Assembly: GCA_037962975.1 (NCBI GenBank)
Contig: CM075669.1
Location: 105,044,501 to 105,108,500 of the forward strand
DNA from: Clitoria ternatea
Lineage: Eukaryota; Streptophyta; Magnoliopsida; Fabales; Fabaceae
Direction of reading: 5' to 3'
DNA length: 64,000 nt
Shown: in pieces, positions 22,949-33,599 of the stretch
How the letters are laid out: each line of letters starts with the position of its first letter
How positions within the stretch are numbered: position 1 is the first letter of the stretch
Made by a program: the position numbers and the translations under genes
The notes under the pieces: generated by a model
The model's input: only the letters and a program-made list of their open reading frames with translations
What the model was told of the DNA's origin: nothing
Database searches by the model: none

Positions 22949-24308
22949 TGTAACACCCTAATTTAATAAATAGATAAGACCCAAAAAAGGGAAAATTTTC
23001 CAAAAATAAACCAATGGTACCAGGTCCAAGAAGAGAAGGAAAAGAAGGCAAGGAAGTAAAATAAAAGCCGGCCAAACATTCATAATCTGACCCAAGGTAA
23101 TGGTTGGAGTAATTAGCAAACAGCGTAAGGGCAGAGAGGCAAAAAGCCGGCCAAAGAAGGGAAAAAAACAAAACCGAGAGACCAGGAGAAGGGGAAAGGA
23201 AAGCAGTGAAAGAAACCAGTTAGAAACAACCAAGCGGAAGAGCAACAGCGCTCAAGCGAAATCAAAACGAAAGCCTTCCAACAACACCCACTCGCTGGGG
23301 CGAACACCTTAGTCGCTGAGGCGAGCAACACACTCGGTAATTCCCATCGCTCGGTATCAACATCCACTCGACATTTTAACAGAATCAATATGCATTTCAA
23401 CACAACATTCAAAATGGAAATCACGTATCAATTCACATCTCATGCATTCGAGAATAATGGTAACGCACACATGTATTCACTCAGCAGTCTCATAATTCAA
23501 CAACATGCATCACAGACATATTAACAAGCACTCAAGGACAGAGTTACACAACCCTCAACCCTTCACAGATACCATCAATCCGGGAGTTGCATGCACAATC
23601 ACTCAATCACAACACATCGATCTACACTTTTCACACAACATATCACATTAAAGCAAGCACCCGGGACACGGTCATAAACCATACACTTGACATGCAAAGC
23701 GCCCTCTACCTGCTGTCGGGGTTCAGAGACTCCTCGAGTTACAATGCTGACCGATCGCCCTTCTGTTACTCCTCCTCCACCAGTCTTCGAACTCAGCGTT
23801 GATCCTGGACCAGAGTTGTTCTTTCCTCCAACAGGTTTATCTCCCCACGGCTCCAAGGCACTTCCCCGCACAGCCTTCCAACTAGGACACTCACAGCTCC
23901 AAGTGGAAGAAGAAGGAGGGGGAAGAAGGCGACGGAGAGGAAGAAGAGGACGGGGAGTGGAACAGGGCCGCGTTGATGTCCCTCCCAGAAAGCTCTCGAC
24001 TCTCTCACTGTTCAACACGAATAAGAGTGGAGAAGAGAAAACAGGGAAAGGAGAGACCAGACGCACGCACAAGAAGAGCTGTCCAGTGTGAATTAATGAA
24101 GGAAAGAGGGAGCTGAAGTTGTCTTATACCCTCAGGGACATATACGTCTTTTCGCCTGGCATTATTATTATTATTATCATTATTTATTCAATCATTTTCT
24201 AACCAATCAGCAATTAGTTTAATTATTCATTAAACCCAATTCTGCAGTTAATCCTTAATTAATGGCTTAGTCTCAATCGGTAATTAAATTAAAAATCGGG
24301 ATGTTACA
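22949..24308 (-). repeat. Element A 5' LTR
   Basis: 1360 bp, TGTAACACCC to GGGATGTTACA. Nearly identical to 1-1343 apart from scattered substitutions and a few small indels, so the insertion is fairly young but older than the duplication in B. Confidence 0.92.
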
Positions 24309-24386
24309 TGTCCCCTCTCGTGTTATACTTCACCCGGTCCATTCACACTTAGCCAGATAATTTATCTCAGTAAGCCCACATACATG

Positions 24387-25035
24387 CTTCATTCGGAAGC
24401 GTCTTAATCTCCACTCTGGAAATGATTCCCTCGGTTATTCCACTCGAAATCCATAAGCTTTCCTCACCCGGAGTATTTCCCAGTCCAATACCACTTGGTA
24501 TATTTCAACCTCAATTCACTCAGAGGTACCTTACCCATTCTTCACTCGGCATATTTTGATCTTCCACACTCGGAGTTCACATAACCTCCATTCCTTTGGA
24601 AGGAGTCTCCACAATCAAGTTTCATTCGGGATTCCTCTGTCCTCACATCACTCGGAGGAATTCACCAAGTTAAGTCTTACTCGGACTTATTCCATACTTA
24701 GCCACTCGGAATGTATAACATTCACTCGGAATATATATAGCCTCGTTCACTCGGAAGAGGACTCCTAGAATACCTCAATCAGAACCATCACAATTACTCT
24801 TCCCTCGGAAGAGGTTCACTCGGGATTTCCCACTCGGAAATATTCAAACCCTTCCCCACTCGGGGTTTACTTATATTTTCACTCGGTAACATATGGACTA
24901 GTCTTCCCTCGGAAGTAGCCCACTCGAGTACATCTTACTCGGAACTGTCTTATGCCTTCATCACTCGGAAGGGCCCACACACACACTAAAGCCTCACTCG
25001 GAAATGGCTCTCCCAACAATATTCCACTCGGAATT
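24387..25035. repeat. ACTCGG motif cluster in C
   Basis: More than twenty copies of ACTCGG or one-base variants in about 650 bp. Many sit in the loop or arm of a small inverted repeat whose stems differ: GCTTC/GAAGC (24387-24401), CTCTTCC/GGAAGAG (around 24797-24813), CCCC/GGGG (near 24855-24866), ATTCC/GGAAT (near 25021-25034). Spacing here runs near 15, 25 and 55 bp and does not follow the 10 bp rule of the other arrays. Confidence 0.7.
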
Positions 25036-25915
25036 TATTAACTTAGCATTATCCATTCAACATCACATCTCAGTCGGTATAAGCAACATCATATCAACGT
25101 ATATATATATATATATTTATATAAATGTATACTTGTTCACAATCCCAATAGTCAACCCATATAATTAAATCTGTTCGGATTACAAGAAAGCCGGCCAAGG
25201 CTTTAACATAGCTATTTACAATATGTACTATATGTGCACTTCAACAATCTGAGTGCCTATCACTCGGACTTGAGGCCATCTCCTCATTCCCAGTCCGACC
25301 TACATATACTGAGAAATATAGCCACAGTAGGGGTGAGCTTTTACATATTAAATGACAGTTATTGACTCAGATTAATCTTCGAATCCTCAACCATACAATA
25401 ACATATCTCAATCAGCAATAATGCACTCTGCCATTCAATATGAACCCTACAACAACTTCATCCACTCAGGATTCATGCAATTCAATCAAGACTGAGTAAT
25501 TCATATCATTCATGATCACCTTGCACTCGGCAACAGTACCAATATACATATATTCACCCAGTCAGAATTCACACCAATCATTTATGGCTATATTAATCAT
25601 GCTATTCACAACAGCATTTACATATATATTTATATACCATCACATTGAGCTCATCAACAACATAAGTGTGCACTCAGTAATAGCATCAGTATACATACAT
25701 TCATCCACTCGGATATAAGTGTGCACTCAACATAGCATCAGTATACATGCATTCATCCACTCGGATATAAATGTGCACTCGGCATAGCATCAGTATACAT
25801 GTATTCATCCACATATTCATACAATTCACATTGAGCTCAATAACAATTACAAGTGTGTACACATTCATTCCACCCGGATCCGGTTATTTATTATCAATTT
25901 TTATTGTTGCAACAT

Positions 25916-26294
25916 AGGCTCCAAGCCTTTTCTCAGCTCCAAGCTGATTCGGCCGTTTTACTGGTACCAAACCGTTTGCCCTCACATGTAACACAATCAC
26001 TCCAAGTTACAGTAAAAGTGTTACGGGCAGCCCTGAGTCCAACCCGGTAGGCTTGCCTTGAGTCCAACCCAAGGTCTTTAAGCGTCCAACGCTTAGTGCA
26101 CTTGGCACTGCCTCGAGTCCAACCCGAGGTCTTTCAATATATTTTCAACACATATTCATCTGATTGCCGATCGGTATTAAGCGTCCAACGCTATATGCTC
26201 CAAGCATTTCCAGTGGCGAATCAGATGCATACAGTCTTATTCATCAGGCGTCCAACGCCAATGCACTTGGCATTGCCTTGAGTCCAACCCAAGG
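25916..26294. repeat. Series of small inverted repeats with TCCAA or ACTTG loops
   Basis: About ten short hairpin-capable units in 380 bp. Loop TCCAA: AGGC/GCCT (25916-25928), TCAGC/GCTGA (25933-25947), TAAGCG/CGCTTA (26079-26095), AGCG/CGCT (26180-26192), ATGC/GCAT (26195-26207), GGCG/CGCC (26247-26259). TCCAA with a longer stem containing one mismatch: CCTTG/CAAGG (26056-26074 and 26276-26294) and CCTCG/CGAGG (26111-26129). Loop ACTTG: AGTGC/GCACT (26095-26109) and AATGC/GCATT (26260-26274). Loops stay constant while both arms change together. Confidence 0.8.
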
Positions 26295-27838
26295 TCTTTC
26301 ATTATATTTTTCCACACATATGCACTCGGCATTCAAATATCAATAACATGCATCCCATGCATTTTATCATTATTATTTATAAACAGGGATCGGCATAGCA
26401 ATAACACAATACATGCACTCGGCAATCACATGCACTTGGCAAATTACATGCTTTTTAATATAAAATCCCAAACGGGAATTAACATAACCGACCCACATCT
26501 CATGCACTCGGCAATCACAATGCCATCCATTCGGAATTATCATTTACAACAAGCATCACATGCTATTTCATGAGATCTACTCGGCATTAACATTTACAAC
26601 AAGCATCACATGCTTTTCATATAAAAACCACTTGGCATTAACATTTTCATAGCAAGCATCTCATGCTAATTCATATAAAATCCCACACGAAATTAACACA
26701 ACAGTCCCCATCTTATGCACTCAGCATTCGCATGTTCAATGACAAACATCACATGCATTTAAACACACAATCACACACGGGGATCAATACAACTCATGCA
26801 CTCGGCTTTTCATAATAACATATACATACATTCACTTGGTATACATCTCATGGACGGAAATCAACATGCACCACCACATAATTCATTATCAACACATATC
26901 CGGGCTATCACTCAATCGGCAAACAACAATCAACACATTACCAATGCAACACAATATAGTGAAGTAATTTTCACCCAGAACCCGTCCATAAACCATGCAT
27001 TTGAGATGTAAATTAGCCCCCTTACCTGGAATGAAGATCCCAGAAGCTCCTTGAGCTTGCAGCACTGACTGAACGTTCTTCAGTCACTCGTTCTCAACAG
27101 AATGATCCAGCTTCTAGCTATTCACACAGCACTCTGCTCTCAGCTTTGGAAAAACCAACGCTGCCTCCTCACGAGCAGATCTACCACCAAGACACTCCAT
27201 GCCAAGCCTCCAAGGCACAACGTCACCCCACACTTAGTCTAGTGGAGGATTCCATGGCTGTTCCCACACACGAACAGACCAGTCCTCACCAATAGTGGAA
27301 GGCCCTATGCTTCCAAGCACCCATCGTTGCTTAGGCAAAACAGAGGAGGATCCTAGCCTCCAAAACACTCAGCTCCACACGGTTCTCTCACAGCCACGCT
27401 GTTCCCACTTCGTGTTCCCACTTTCACTTGGGGTTCTACTCAGCGTGCGAGTGGAAGAAGGAGATGATGAAGAAGAAAAAGCAGAAGCTTCAGAAAACTC
27501 TAGAGAGAACGGAGGAGTGGTGACAATGTACCCAAAGTGTAATGAGCAAGGAGTGGGTGGGAAATGAGAAGATAATGTCCTTATCCCCACTGCCTAGTGA
27601 CAGCTCCACGTCCCATCAATAGTCAGCCATCACATCCAATTAAAGCCACTCCCATCAGCGTGGGAATTGAAGGAGAGAGGGGACCGAACCCCTATTTCAC
27701 CCACCAAGGGCATATGCGTAATTTTTCCTGGCATTAATATTATTATTCAATCAATAAATTTTAATTCCGTAATTAACCTTAATTGGTAATTAAATCTAAA
27801 CCAGGATGTTACAAAAGACACAATAAGCCTTCTCCCTT

Positions 27839-29257
27839 CTAGGAGCATGTCAACATTATCACACCGGTTAACCGATCTGAGACAAGTACCAGTTGGGGTG
27901 GTAACCACAAGAGCATTTTTATCAAATACACCGACAATCCCAATCGCCGAACACAATCCACAGATATAAAAGAATAGGTTGCACCCAAATCATAAATAAC
28001 ATGCACTGAATTTTTGAGTATTTCACACTTACTTTCAACTAAGTTATCAGCTTGTGCTATTTCCTCACCGGTCACAGTAAACACTCTTCCAGCATTTGGT
28101 TGTGGATTTCCACCATTTCCATTTCCATCACGAACACCATTGCCGTTACCACGACCATTACCATGCCTTCCACCATTATAGCCACCACGGCCACCATTTT
28201 GGCCGTCATTGTTTCCATTACCACGGCCCCATGCACCATTATGGCCTCCGCGGTTCACATGAGCAGGTGTATTAACACGGTTGGGAGTATTAGCTTGCAT
28301 ATGAGCCCGCCTTGTAAGTAAAGGACATGCAGGACGAATATGTCCTACTTGATCACAATTGAAACAAACCACGTCATCCCATTGAGTACACTCACGAACA
28401 TGGTGAGGTCCTCCACACCTATAGCATCTCGAACCATTGGCATTTGCATTGCCCTGGCCAAAGGTGTTACCATGTCCACCGCCTCTAGCTTGGGTATTAG
28501 GATGAGCACCCCTCTGAAAACGTTCCCTTCTAAAATTTCCTTGCCTCTTGAAACTAGAAGATTGACCCTTCAACTTAGAGTCAAATTTGGAGTGATGAGG
28601 TGGAGCATGTTCTTCGTAAATGTGGCACTTATTCATAAGTACCGTGAAGCTTCAGATTTCTTGATGACATATGGCCCTTTGAATATCAGGGCATAGACCG
28701 TTCTTAAACTTTACACACTTATAGGCTTTAGTTCCCTCTTGTTGATAAGGAGGGTAGAATTCACAGAGTTCTTCGAATTTGGAAGGATACTCTTCCACCA
28801 ACATTGTACCTTGCTTGAGTTCCATGAACTCAAGTTCCTTCTGACTCTTGTAGCTCTCGGGCACATACTTTCTTATGAGTTCAAGCTTAAAATTTTCCCA
28901 AGTCAAGGGAATAGCTACAACAATTATCCTACTCTTAGTGAGTCTCCACCAAGTCTCTGCTTCATCTCTCAACATGAAAACAACATACTCTATTTTCCAG
29001 AGTTTAGTGCATTCAAAATTATCGAAGATCCGTTCAGTATCTCAGATCCAACCATAGGCTTGCTCGGGCCTAAATCCACCATGGAATTCGGAGGGTTTTC
29101 GCTTCAAGAACAGGTCAAGGCCTTGGGTACCTTGAGTAGCAGGAGTAGTTTGGCTTTCCGCTTCTTGTCTATCACAGTTTTGTGACTCAAGAAGGTCCGC
29201 AAAGTGATTCAGAGCTCTAGCTATAGCGTCATCATGATCTTGACGATGACGAGCCAT
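27839..29257 (-). pseudogene. gag: Gag and protease start of element D (broken)
   Basis: ATG at 29257 (MARHRQDHDDAIARALNHFA). Three open pieces on the minus strand (29257-29042, 28975-28652, 28636-27839) are separated by stops, so gag is not intact. Domains in order: N-terminal FLKRKPSEFHGG, capsid region WWRLTKSRI...MELKQGTMLVEEY, two zinc knuckles CYRCGGPHHVREC and CFNCDQVGHIRPAC, then a long glycine/asparagine/arginine-rich linker (GRGNGNNDGQNGGRGG). The last piece runs into the protease active site, which reads D-L-G-A-T where this lineage normally has D-S-G-A-T. The frame is lost near the junction with C. Confidence 0.82.
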
Positions 29258-29400
29258 CACAATATCTATAGTCATAACATTAAATTCAACTAACATCAAT
29301 AAACTAGTTCATAAACTTTTCTATAGTCTATGCTACAGTAATTCATCGTAAATTAAGCTATGGTCTTCCACCATGGAGTCCCACATCGGCTAATTCACAC
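29258..29400 (-). other. Element D leader; LTR boundary unclear
   Basis: Between the gag start and the LTR. No tRNA-iMet primer site was found; it may have decayed. A CCACATCGGC string at 29391-29400 may be near the LTR end. Confidence 0.35.
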
Positions 29401-32124
29401 TAAAGCTCACAAGAGCATATCATCATATCATAGTGTCACATGCATCCACATAATCATAAGAATTCATCATTGAGGGTGAATAGTGTGAAGAAAGCTTGGC
29501 CGGACTTATAGTATTCATATTTCGTCTACAATCAACCTATACAAAATCAAGCAACGAGGTCAATCACTCACCAAATGCATTTCTAACTACATCATACATC
29601 ATTTTCATTATCTAATCAAAGTTAAAGTCACCAATGAAAATGAGCCATAAATACTAGGGTCTCATTTTCCTACATGACCTCCAAATTTATCATCATCCAT
29701 TCATCATCCATACAAGTGTCTTAATCAATTCATGGCTATACAAAATATTCATTACATCTATATGCATTACCAAAGTCTACATAAAAGCCATAAAATCAAA
29801 ACGTTTGTCGGCCAAGGCATTCTTTACCCAAAAAGACTTCCTTTACACCATTATGAGCTCCATGGGCAAGCCCTACAACATAAGAGCTAAAAAAGATGGA
29901 CCACATGTAGAGTGAGTATATTTTCTCAATGATGAAAAATCTAACAATTAGTGATAATATACATGTGAAGGCAAGTTAACATCTTCTCCATAAAAGAAGT
30001 TCAAGTGACACTAAAAATCATTCAATCATCCAATGCATAGAACACTCATATCCATACAATTTCTTTGAGCCACACCAAACCAGTAGATACAAATATTGTT
30101 AGTGATCAATAGGGTTACACACACTTTGCATAACTTCCTCATTGGGGTATCACTCAATGCCATGCTTCTATGGCTAATGCACATGCTGGTGTTTAACGAT
30201 GCATATGCACGGATCCGATTTCGTTCTAATAGTGATCACAACCACTTATATTAACTATCATCACATTGGTTTCCCACCTCATAAGGGGTACTCCCTTCAT
30301 GGGACCCCGCAAGGTCATTCATTACAATTTCATATCGTCATCACGTCGAGTACTACCTTCGTGGAACCCCGCAAGGTTATTCATTCATTAATTATCATAA
30401 CATCATCACGTCGGGTACTCCCTTCATGGAACCCCGCAAGGTTATTCATATCATAATATTTTAACATCATCACATCGGGTACTCCCTTCGTGGAACCCCA
30501 CAAGATTATTCACATTACAAATGTGCTTATGCATGCCATGCTATATATATATGTATGCATTAATGCTTATGCATACCTCAATCTCATAAGGGTTTCCTCA
30601 CCCTCTCATCTAAGATATAGCTCATACTCAATCATAATTTTAGTAACACGAAATTCATCATACATATCATTCTTCCAAAACATGTCATTCATAAAGCTCA
30701 AGAGTAATCCTAGTCAAGGATTTCAAATATTCATCAAGCCATACCTAAGACATTACATCCATTCAAGGAAAACATGCAACTTGGCATCAATACATACATT
30801 ATCAACATACAAGGCATCATACATTTAGAAAATACACCGCTCTCCTACCTCAAGAGAAGTAGACCTCTGGGTTTGATGATCCTGCCTCACAAGTATGGTC
30901 AAATCCTACATTAATCAATTGTAGGACCACATTAATCATCAATTCAAGCCTCATTCTTAATATATATACTTTTACATATGTATGACTCTTCATCATGTGG
31001 TAATTCATTTACAAGCTTCATTCATTTGCCTAATTAGGCTTTGGGAATTCCTTCCCTTTAATCAAAATCCATTATTATCAAGAGCTATAACTTAAGTAAT
31101 CAAGTTACCCACATGTGCCATTTTCACACCCAACTTCTCAAGTGGGTTTGTCATTTATGGCTTCCAACCACCATCACCAATCATCATTTATAGAAATACC
31201 TCATCATTAGTAACATTCTTATCATCAATTAATGCCTTTCACATTCACCTTACATATTTCTCATAATTTTATAAATTAGGGTTTCATTAAAACTTAACCA
31301 TTTCATAAATGCACTTCAATATTCCTCATCCTTCAACCCTATTTTCGTGCACCCTATTTATTGCTCATAAATGCCTTCACTTATTTCACCCCACCTTTGG
31401 TTTTCCTTATTTAAAGCTTCTATTCAATACTCACTTACCTTAACTACTCTCCCAAATCATAACTACCCATTTTCTAGGTTTAAAACACAAGAAAAGGCAA
31501 GAAACTTACCTTGCTCCAAAAAGAAAATGAGAATCAAGAGGGAGGAAGGTTGTGATGAAAATGGAGAGGAGAATGGGAGAAACTTCAAGTATCCATTGTC
31601 TTCACCTTGCTCCTTGAAAACGAAAGTGAAGGAGGAAGAGGGCACCAAGCTTTTTCTTAGGTGTATAAGGGAGAGAAGAGTGAAGAAGATGAGTGGGAAG
31701 GTGATAGAAAGAAGAAGTGGTGAGTTTGCATAAGGGAGAGTGAGAGTCACGAGAATTGAGAGTGAAAGAGGTGAGGTTTTTGTTTAAGTTTTAAGTCCAT
31801 CCCTAAACTCTTCCATTTTTCAATAAACAGGCTCTCTGTTTGGGCCCAATACTTTATCTAAAAATTATTCCGAATAAATATTCGGATTTCCAGTAATATT
31901 ATCTATAGCCCTGACCAATGGCATCTCAATCAGAGATACTTGGTCCGACACCCATATTTTATCCAGTTAGTTTTCAGCTTATTCGGTCCAGATAAGTTAC
32001 TAACAACTCCCAAAAATCTTAATTTAATTATTTTCGATATTTTGGGGCATTAAATAATTCGCATTCAATTATTCAATATTTATTTCTTTAATTTATTCTC
32101 TATTTTAAAATTTGGGATGTTACA
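29401..32124 (-). repeat. Element D 5' LTR (left limit approximate)
   Basis: Ends TTTGGGATGTTACA at 32124. The body is non-coding. It includes four spaced copies of a phrase like TCGGGTACTCCCTTC followed by ACCCCGCAAGGTTATTCA (30281-30515). A block near 30840-30870 (CTCCTACCTCAAGAGAAG) matches, in reverse, solo LTR H near 43650 and the LTR of G near 60360, so these LTRs share ancestry. Short frames at 31371-31750 are within the LTR and not taken as genes. Confidence 0.6.
30281..30515. repeat. Tandem repeat, about 65 bp unit, in the LTR of D
   Basis: Four diverged units, each with GGGTACTCCCTTC, GGAACCCCGCAAGGTTATTCA-like sequence and a following CATCA-rich segment. Confidence 0.65.
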
Positions 32125-32421
32125 CAATGCATGTAAGGTGTGATGACTTTCAAAAGACTGAGAGGAAACTGACATATCTAGATTCTGATGATGTAGGTAG
32201 AGTATAGCAGGAAGATGAACAAGAAAAGAAAGGGACAAACCTAAATCAAATTGAACCATCAATTAAACTAGCTAAACATAAAAATACTAAACAAAATCAA
32301 TCAAGAGCCTGCCTTCTCAAAGTGTAGTTCTCATTCTCTCTGCTCTGATCGAAAGAGTCAATTCCCATCCTAAAACAAGGAAGGCCAGAATGAACTAGAA
32401 AAGCCTAGAGACTAGATATTC

Positions 32422-33570
32422 AAAGTTTATCATCCTTCAAATCTCATAATTGGAGATCAAACAACCGGAGTTAAAACAAGATCCATAATTCAAGACCAAT
32501 ACAATTTTGCTATAGTTTTAGTGTTAAAACCAAAGAATGTGGCAGAAGCATTAGAAAACACGGATTGGATCATTGCCAGGCAAGACAAACTGAATCAGTT
32601 TGAGAGAAACAAAGTCTGGAATCTTGTTCCAAAACCTAAAAATAAGAGCATTATTGGAACTAAATGGGTCTTCAGAAATAAGCTTAATAAACATGGAAAA
32701 GCGGTCAGAAACAAATCCAGACTTGTAGCTTAAGGATACAACCAGCAAGAAGGTATAGATTTTACTAAAACTTTTGCCCCTATAGCCAGACTTGAGGCTA
32801 TCAGGATACTCCTTGCATTTATTGCATTTAAAGGAATTACATTATATTAGATGGATGTGAAGAGTGCTTTTCTAAACGGTTTTATTGAAGAAGTTTATGT
32901 AAAACAACCCCCTGGTTTTGAAAATATGTCTTTTCCTAACCACATTTTCAAACTTAGTAAAGCACTGTATGGTCTGAAACAAGCTCCAAGAGCTTGGTAT
33001 GAAAAACTCAATTCTTTGCTGATTTCAAAAAGCTTTACTAGAGGAAAAGTAGACATAACTTTGTTCAGAAAAGGCTCTCAAAAACACTTTATTATTATAC
33101 AAATTTATATGGATGATATTGTTTTTGGTGCTACTGATGAAAGTCTGTGCAAGGATTTTTCTGAAATGATGCAAGATAAATTTGAAATGGGTATGATAGG
33201 AAAACGTAAATTCTTTCTAGGCTTGCAGATTAAATAGACTGATGATGGTAACTTCATCCATCAAGAGAAGTACACTAAGGAGCTGCTTAAAAAGTTTAAA
33301 ATGGCTTATGCTAAGCCAATGAGCACTCCAATCCATCCAAACTGTATAATTAATAAAGATGAGTCTGGTATATCCGTGGAATAGACCATGCATAGAGGAA
33401 TGATAGGTTTACTTCTATACCTCATATCTAGCAAACCTGACATAATGTTTAGTGTTTACATATGTGCAAGATATCAATCAGACTCTAAGGAATCACATTT
33501 GTGTGCAGTGAAGAGGATTCTACCAAATGTTATCATGACTTACTTGATCTCTTCTGTTGGGAAGAAGTAG
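32422..33570 (+). pseudogene. pol: Copia reverse transcriptase of element E (broken)
   Basis: Reading starts in the pre-RT linker (HPSNLIIGDQTTGVKTRS) and continues in frame through 32521. Recognisable RT motifs are NKVWNLVPKP, IIGTKWVFRNKLNKHG, MDVKSAFLNGFIEE, PPGFEN, KALYGLKQAPRAWYEKL and the catalytic YMDDI (YVDDI is usual). In-frame stops occur at 32731, 32848, 33235 and 33382, and the frame dissolves after MHRGMIGLLLYLISSKPDIMFSVY. At least one codon (GIDFTKTF region) still reads through intact between stops. It copied element RNA into DNA in particles; this copy is dead. Confidence 0.88.
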
Positions 33571-33599
33571 AACAAGATCCCTTATCTAGTTGTATTGAT

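Larger units (their letters stand above)
1..24308 (-). mobile_element. Element A: gag-only Ty3/gypsy retrotransposon, interrupted by element B
   Basis: Two copies of a 1.36 kb LTR lie at 1-1343 (first 16 bases cut by the window edge) and 22949-24308, with TGTAACACCC and GGGATGTTACA ends. A tRNA-iMet-type primer site next to the right LTR and a polypurine tract next to the left LTR put the element on the minus strand. Without element B the internal region is about 3.9 kb (1344-3544 plus 21286-22948). It holds a broken gag with two zinc knuckles and then non-coding sequence. There is no reverse transcriptase, RNase H or integrase, so this is a non-autonomous element derived from a Tekay/Del-like chromovirus (lineage inferred from gag, primer site and polypurine context). 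Its target duplication cannot be checked because the left end is outside the window. Confidence 0.85.
24309..27813 (-). mobile_element. Element C: long Ty3/gypsy-type LTR, truncated by element A
   Basis: Ends at 27813 with CAGGATGTTACA, inserted in the protease frame of element D. On the minus strand it would start TGTAACATCCTGG. Parts of it are homologous in reverse to solo LTR H: the TACTGGTACCAAACCG block near 25958 matches ACCAGTAAAA near 45765, and the segment after 26985 resembles the end of the element A LTR. It contains no coding sequence. At least 3.5 kb is present; the rest lies beyond element A, outside the window. Whether it is a solo LTR or one end of a full element cannot be decided. 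Confidence 0.7.
27814..32124 (-). mobile_element. Element D: Ty3/gypsy (Tekay/Del-like) 5' part, minus strand
   Basis: Reading leftwards from 32124: an LTR starting TGTAACATCCCAAATTT, a leader, gag, and the start of protease, cut at 27813 by element C. The rest of pol would lie beyond C, outside the window. Similarity of its gag to the gag of G (KKELKFMELKQG against QKELEFMELKQG) shows the two are related families. It is itself inserted in copia element E at 32124/32125. Confidence 0.75.

Noticed and set aside
24540..25035. 10 bp phasing of ACTCGG in element C
   Set aside because: Steps are mostly near 15, 25 and 55 bp; the rule seen in the other arrays does not hold here.
27295..27567. Small open frame near the end of element C
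   Set aside because: It lies in the LTR segment homologous to the LTR of A, where the corresponding frame is not conserved.
29370..29420. Primer site for element D
   Set aside because: No TGGTATCAGAGC-like sequence on the minus strand near the gag start; the LTR limit is left approximate.
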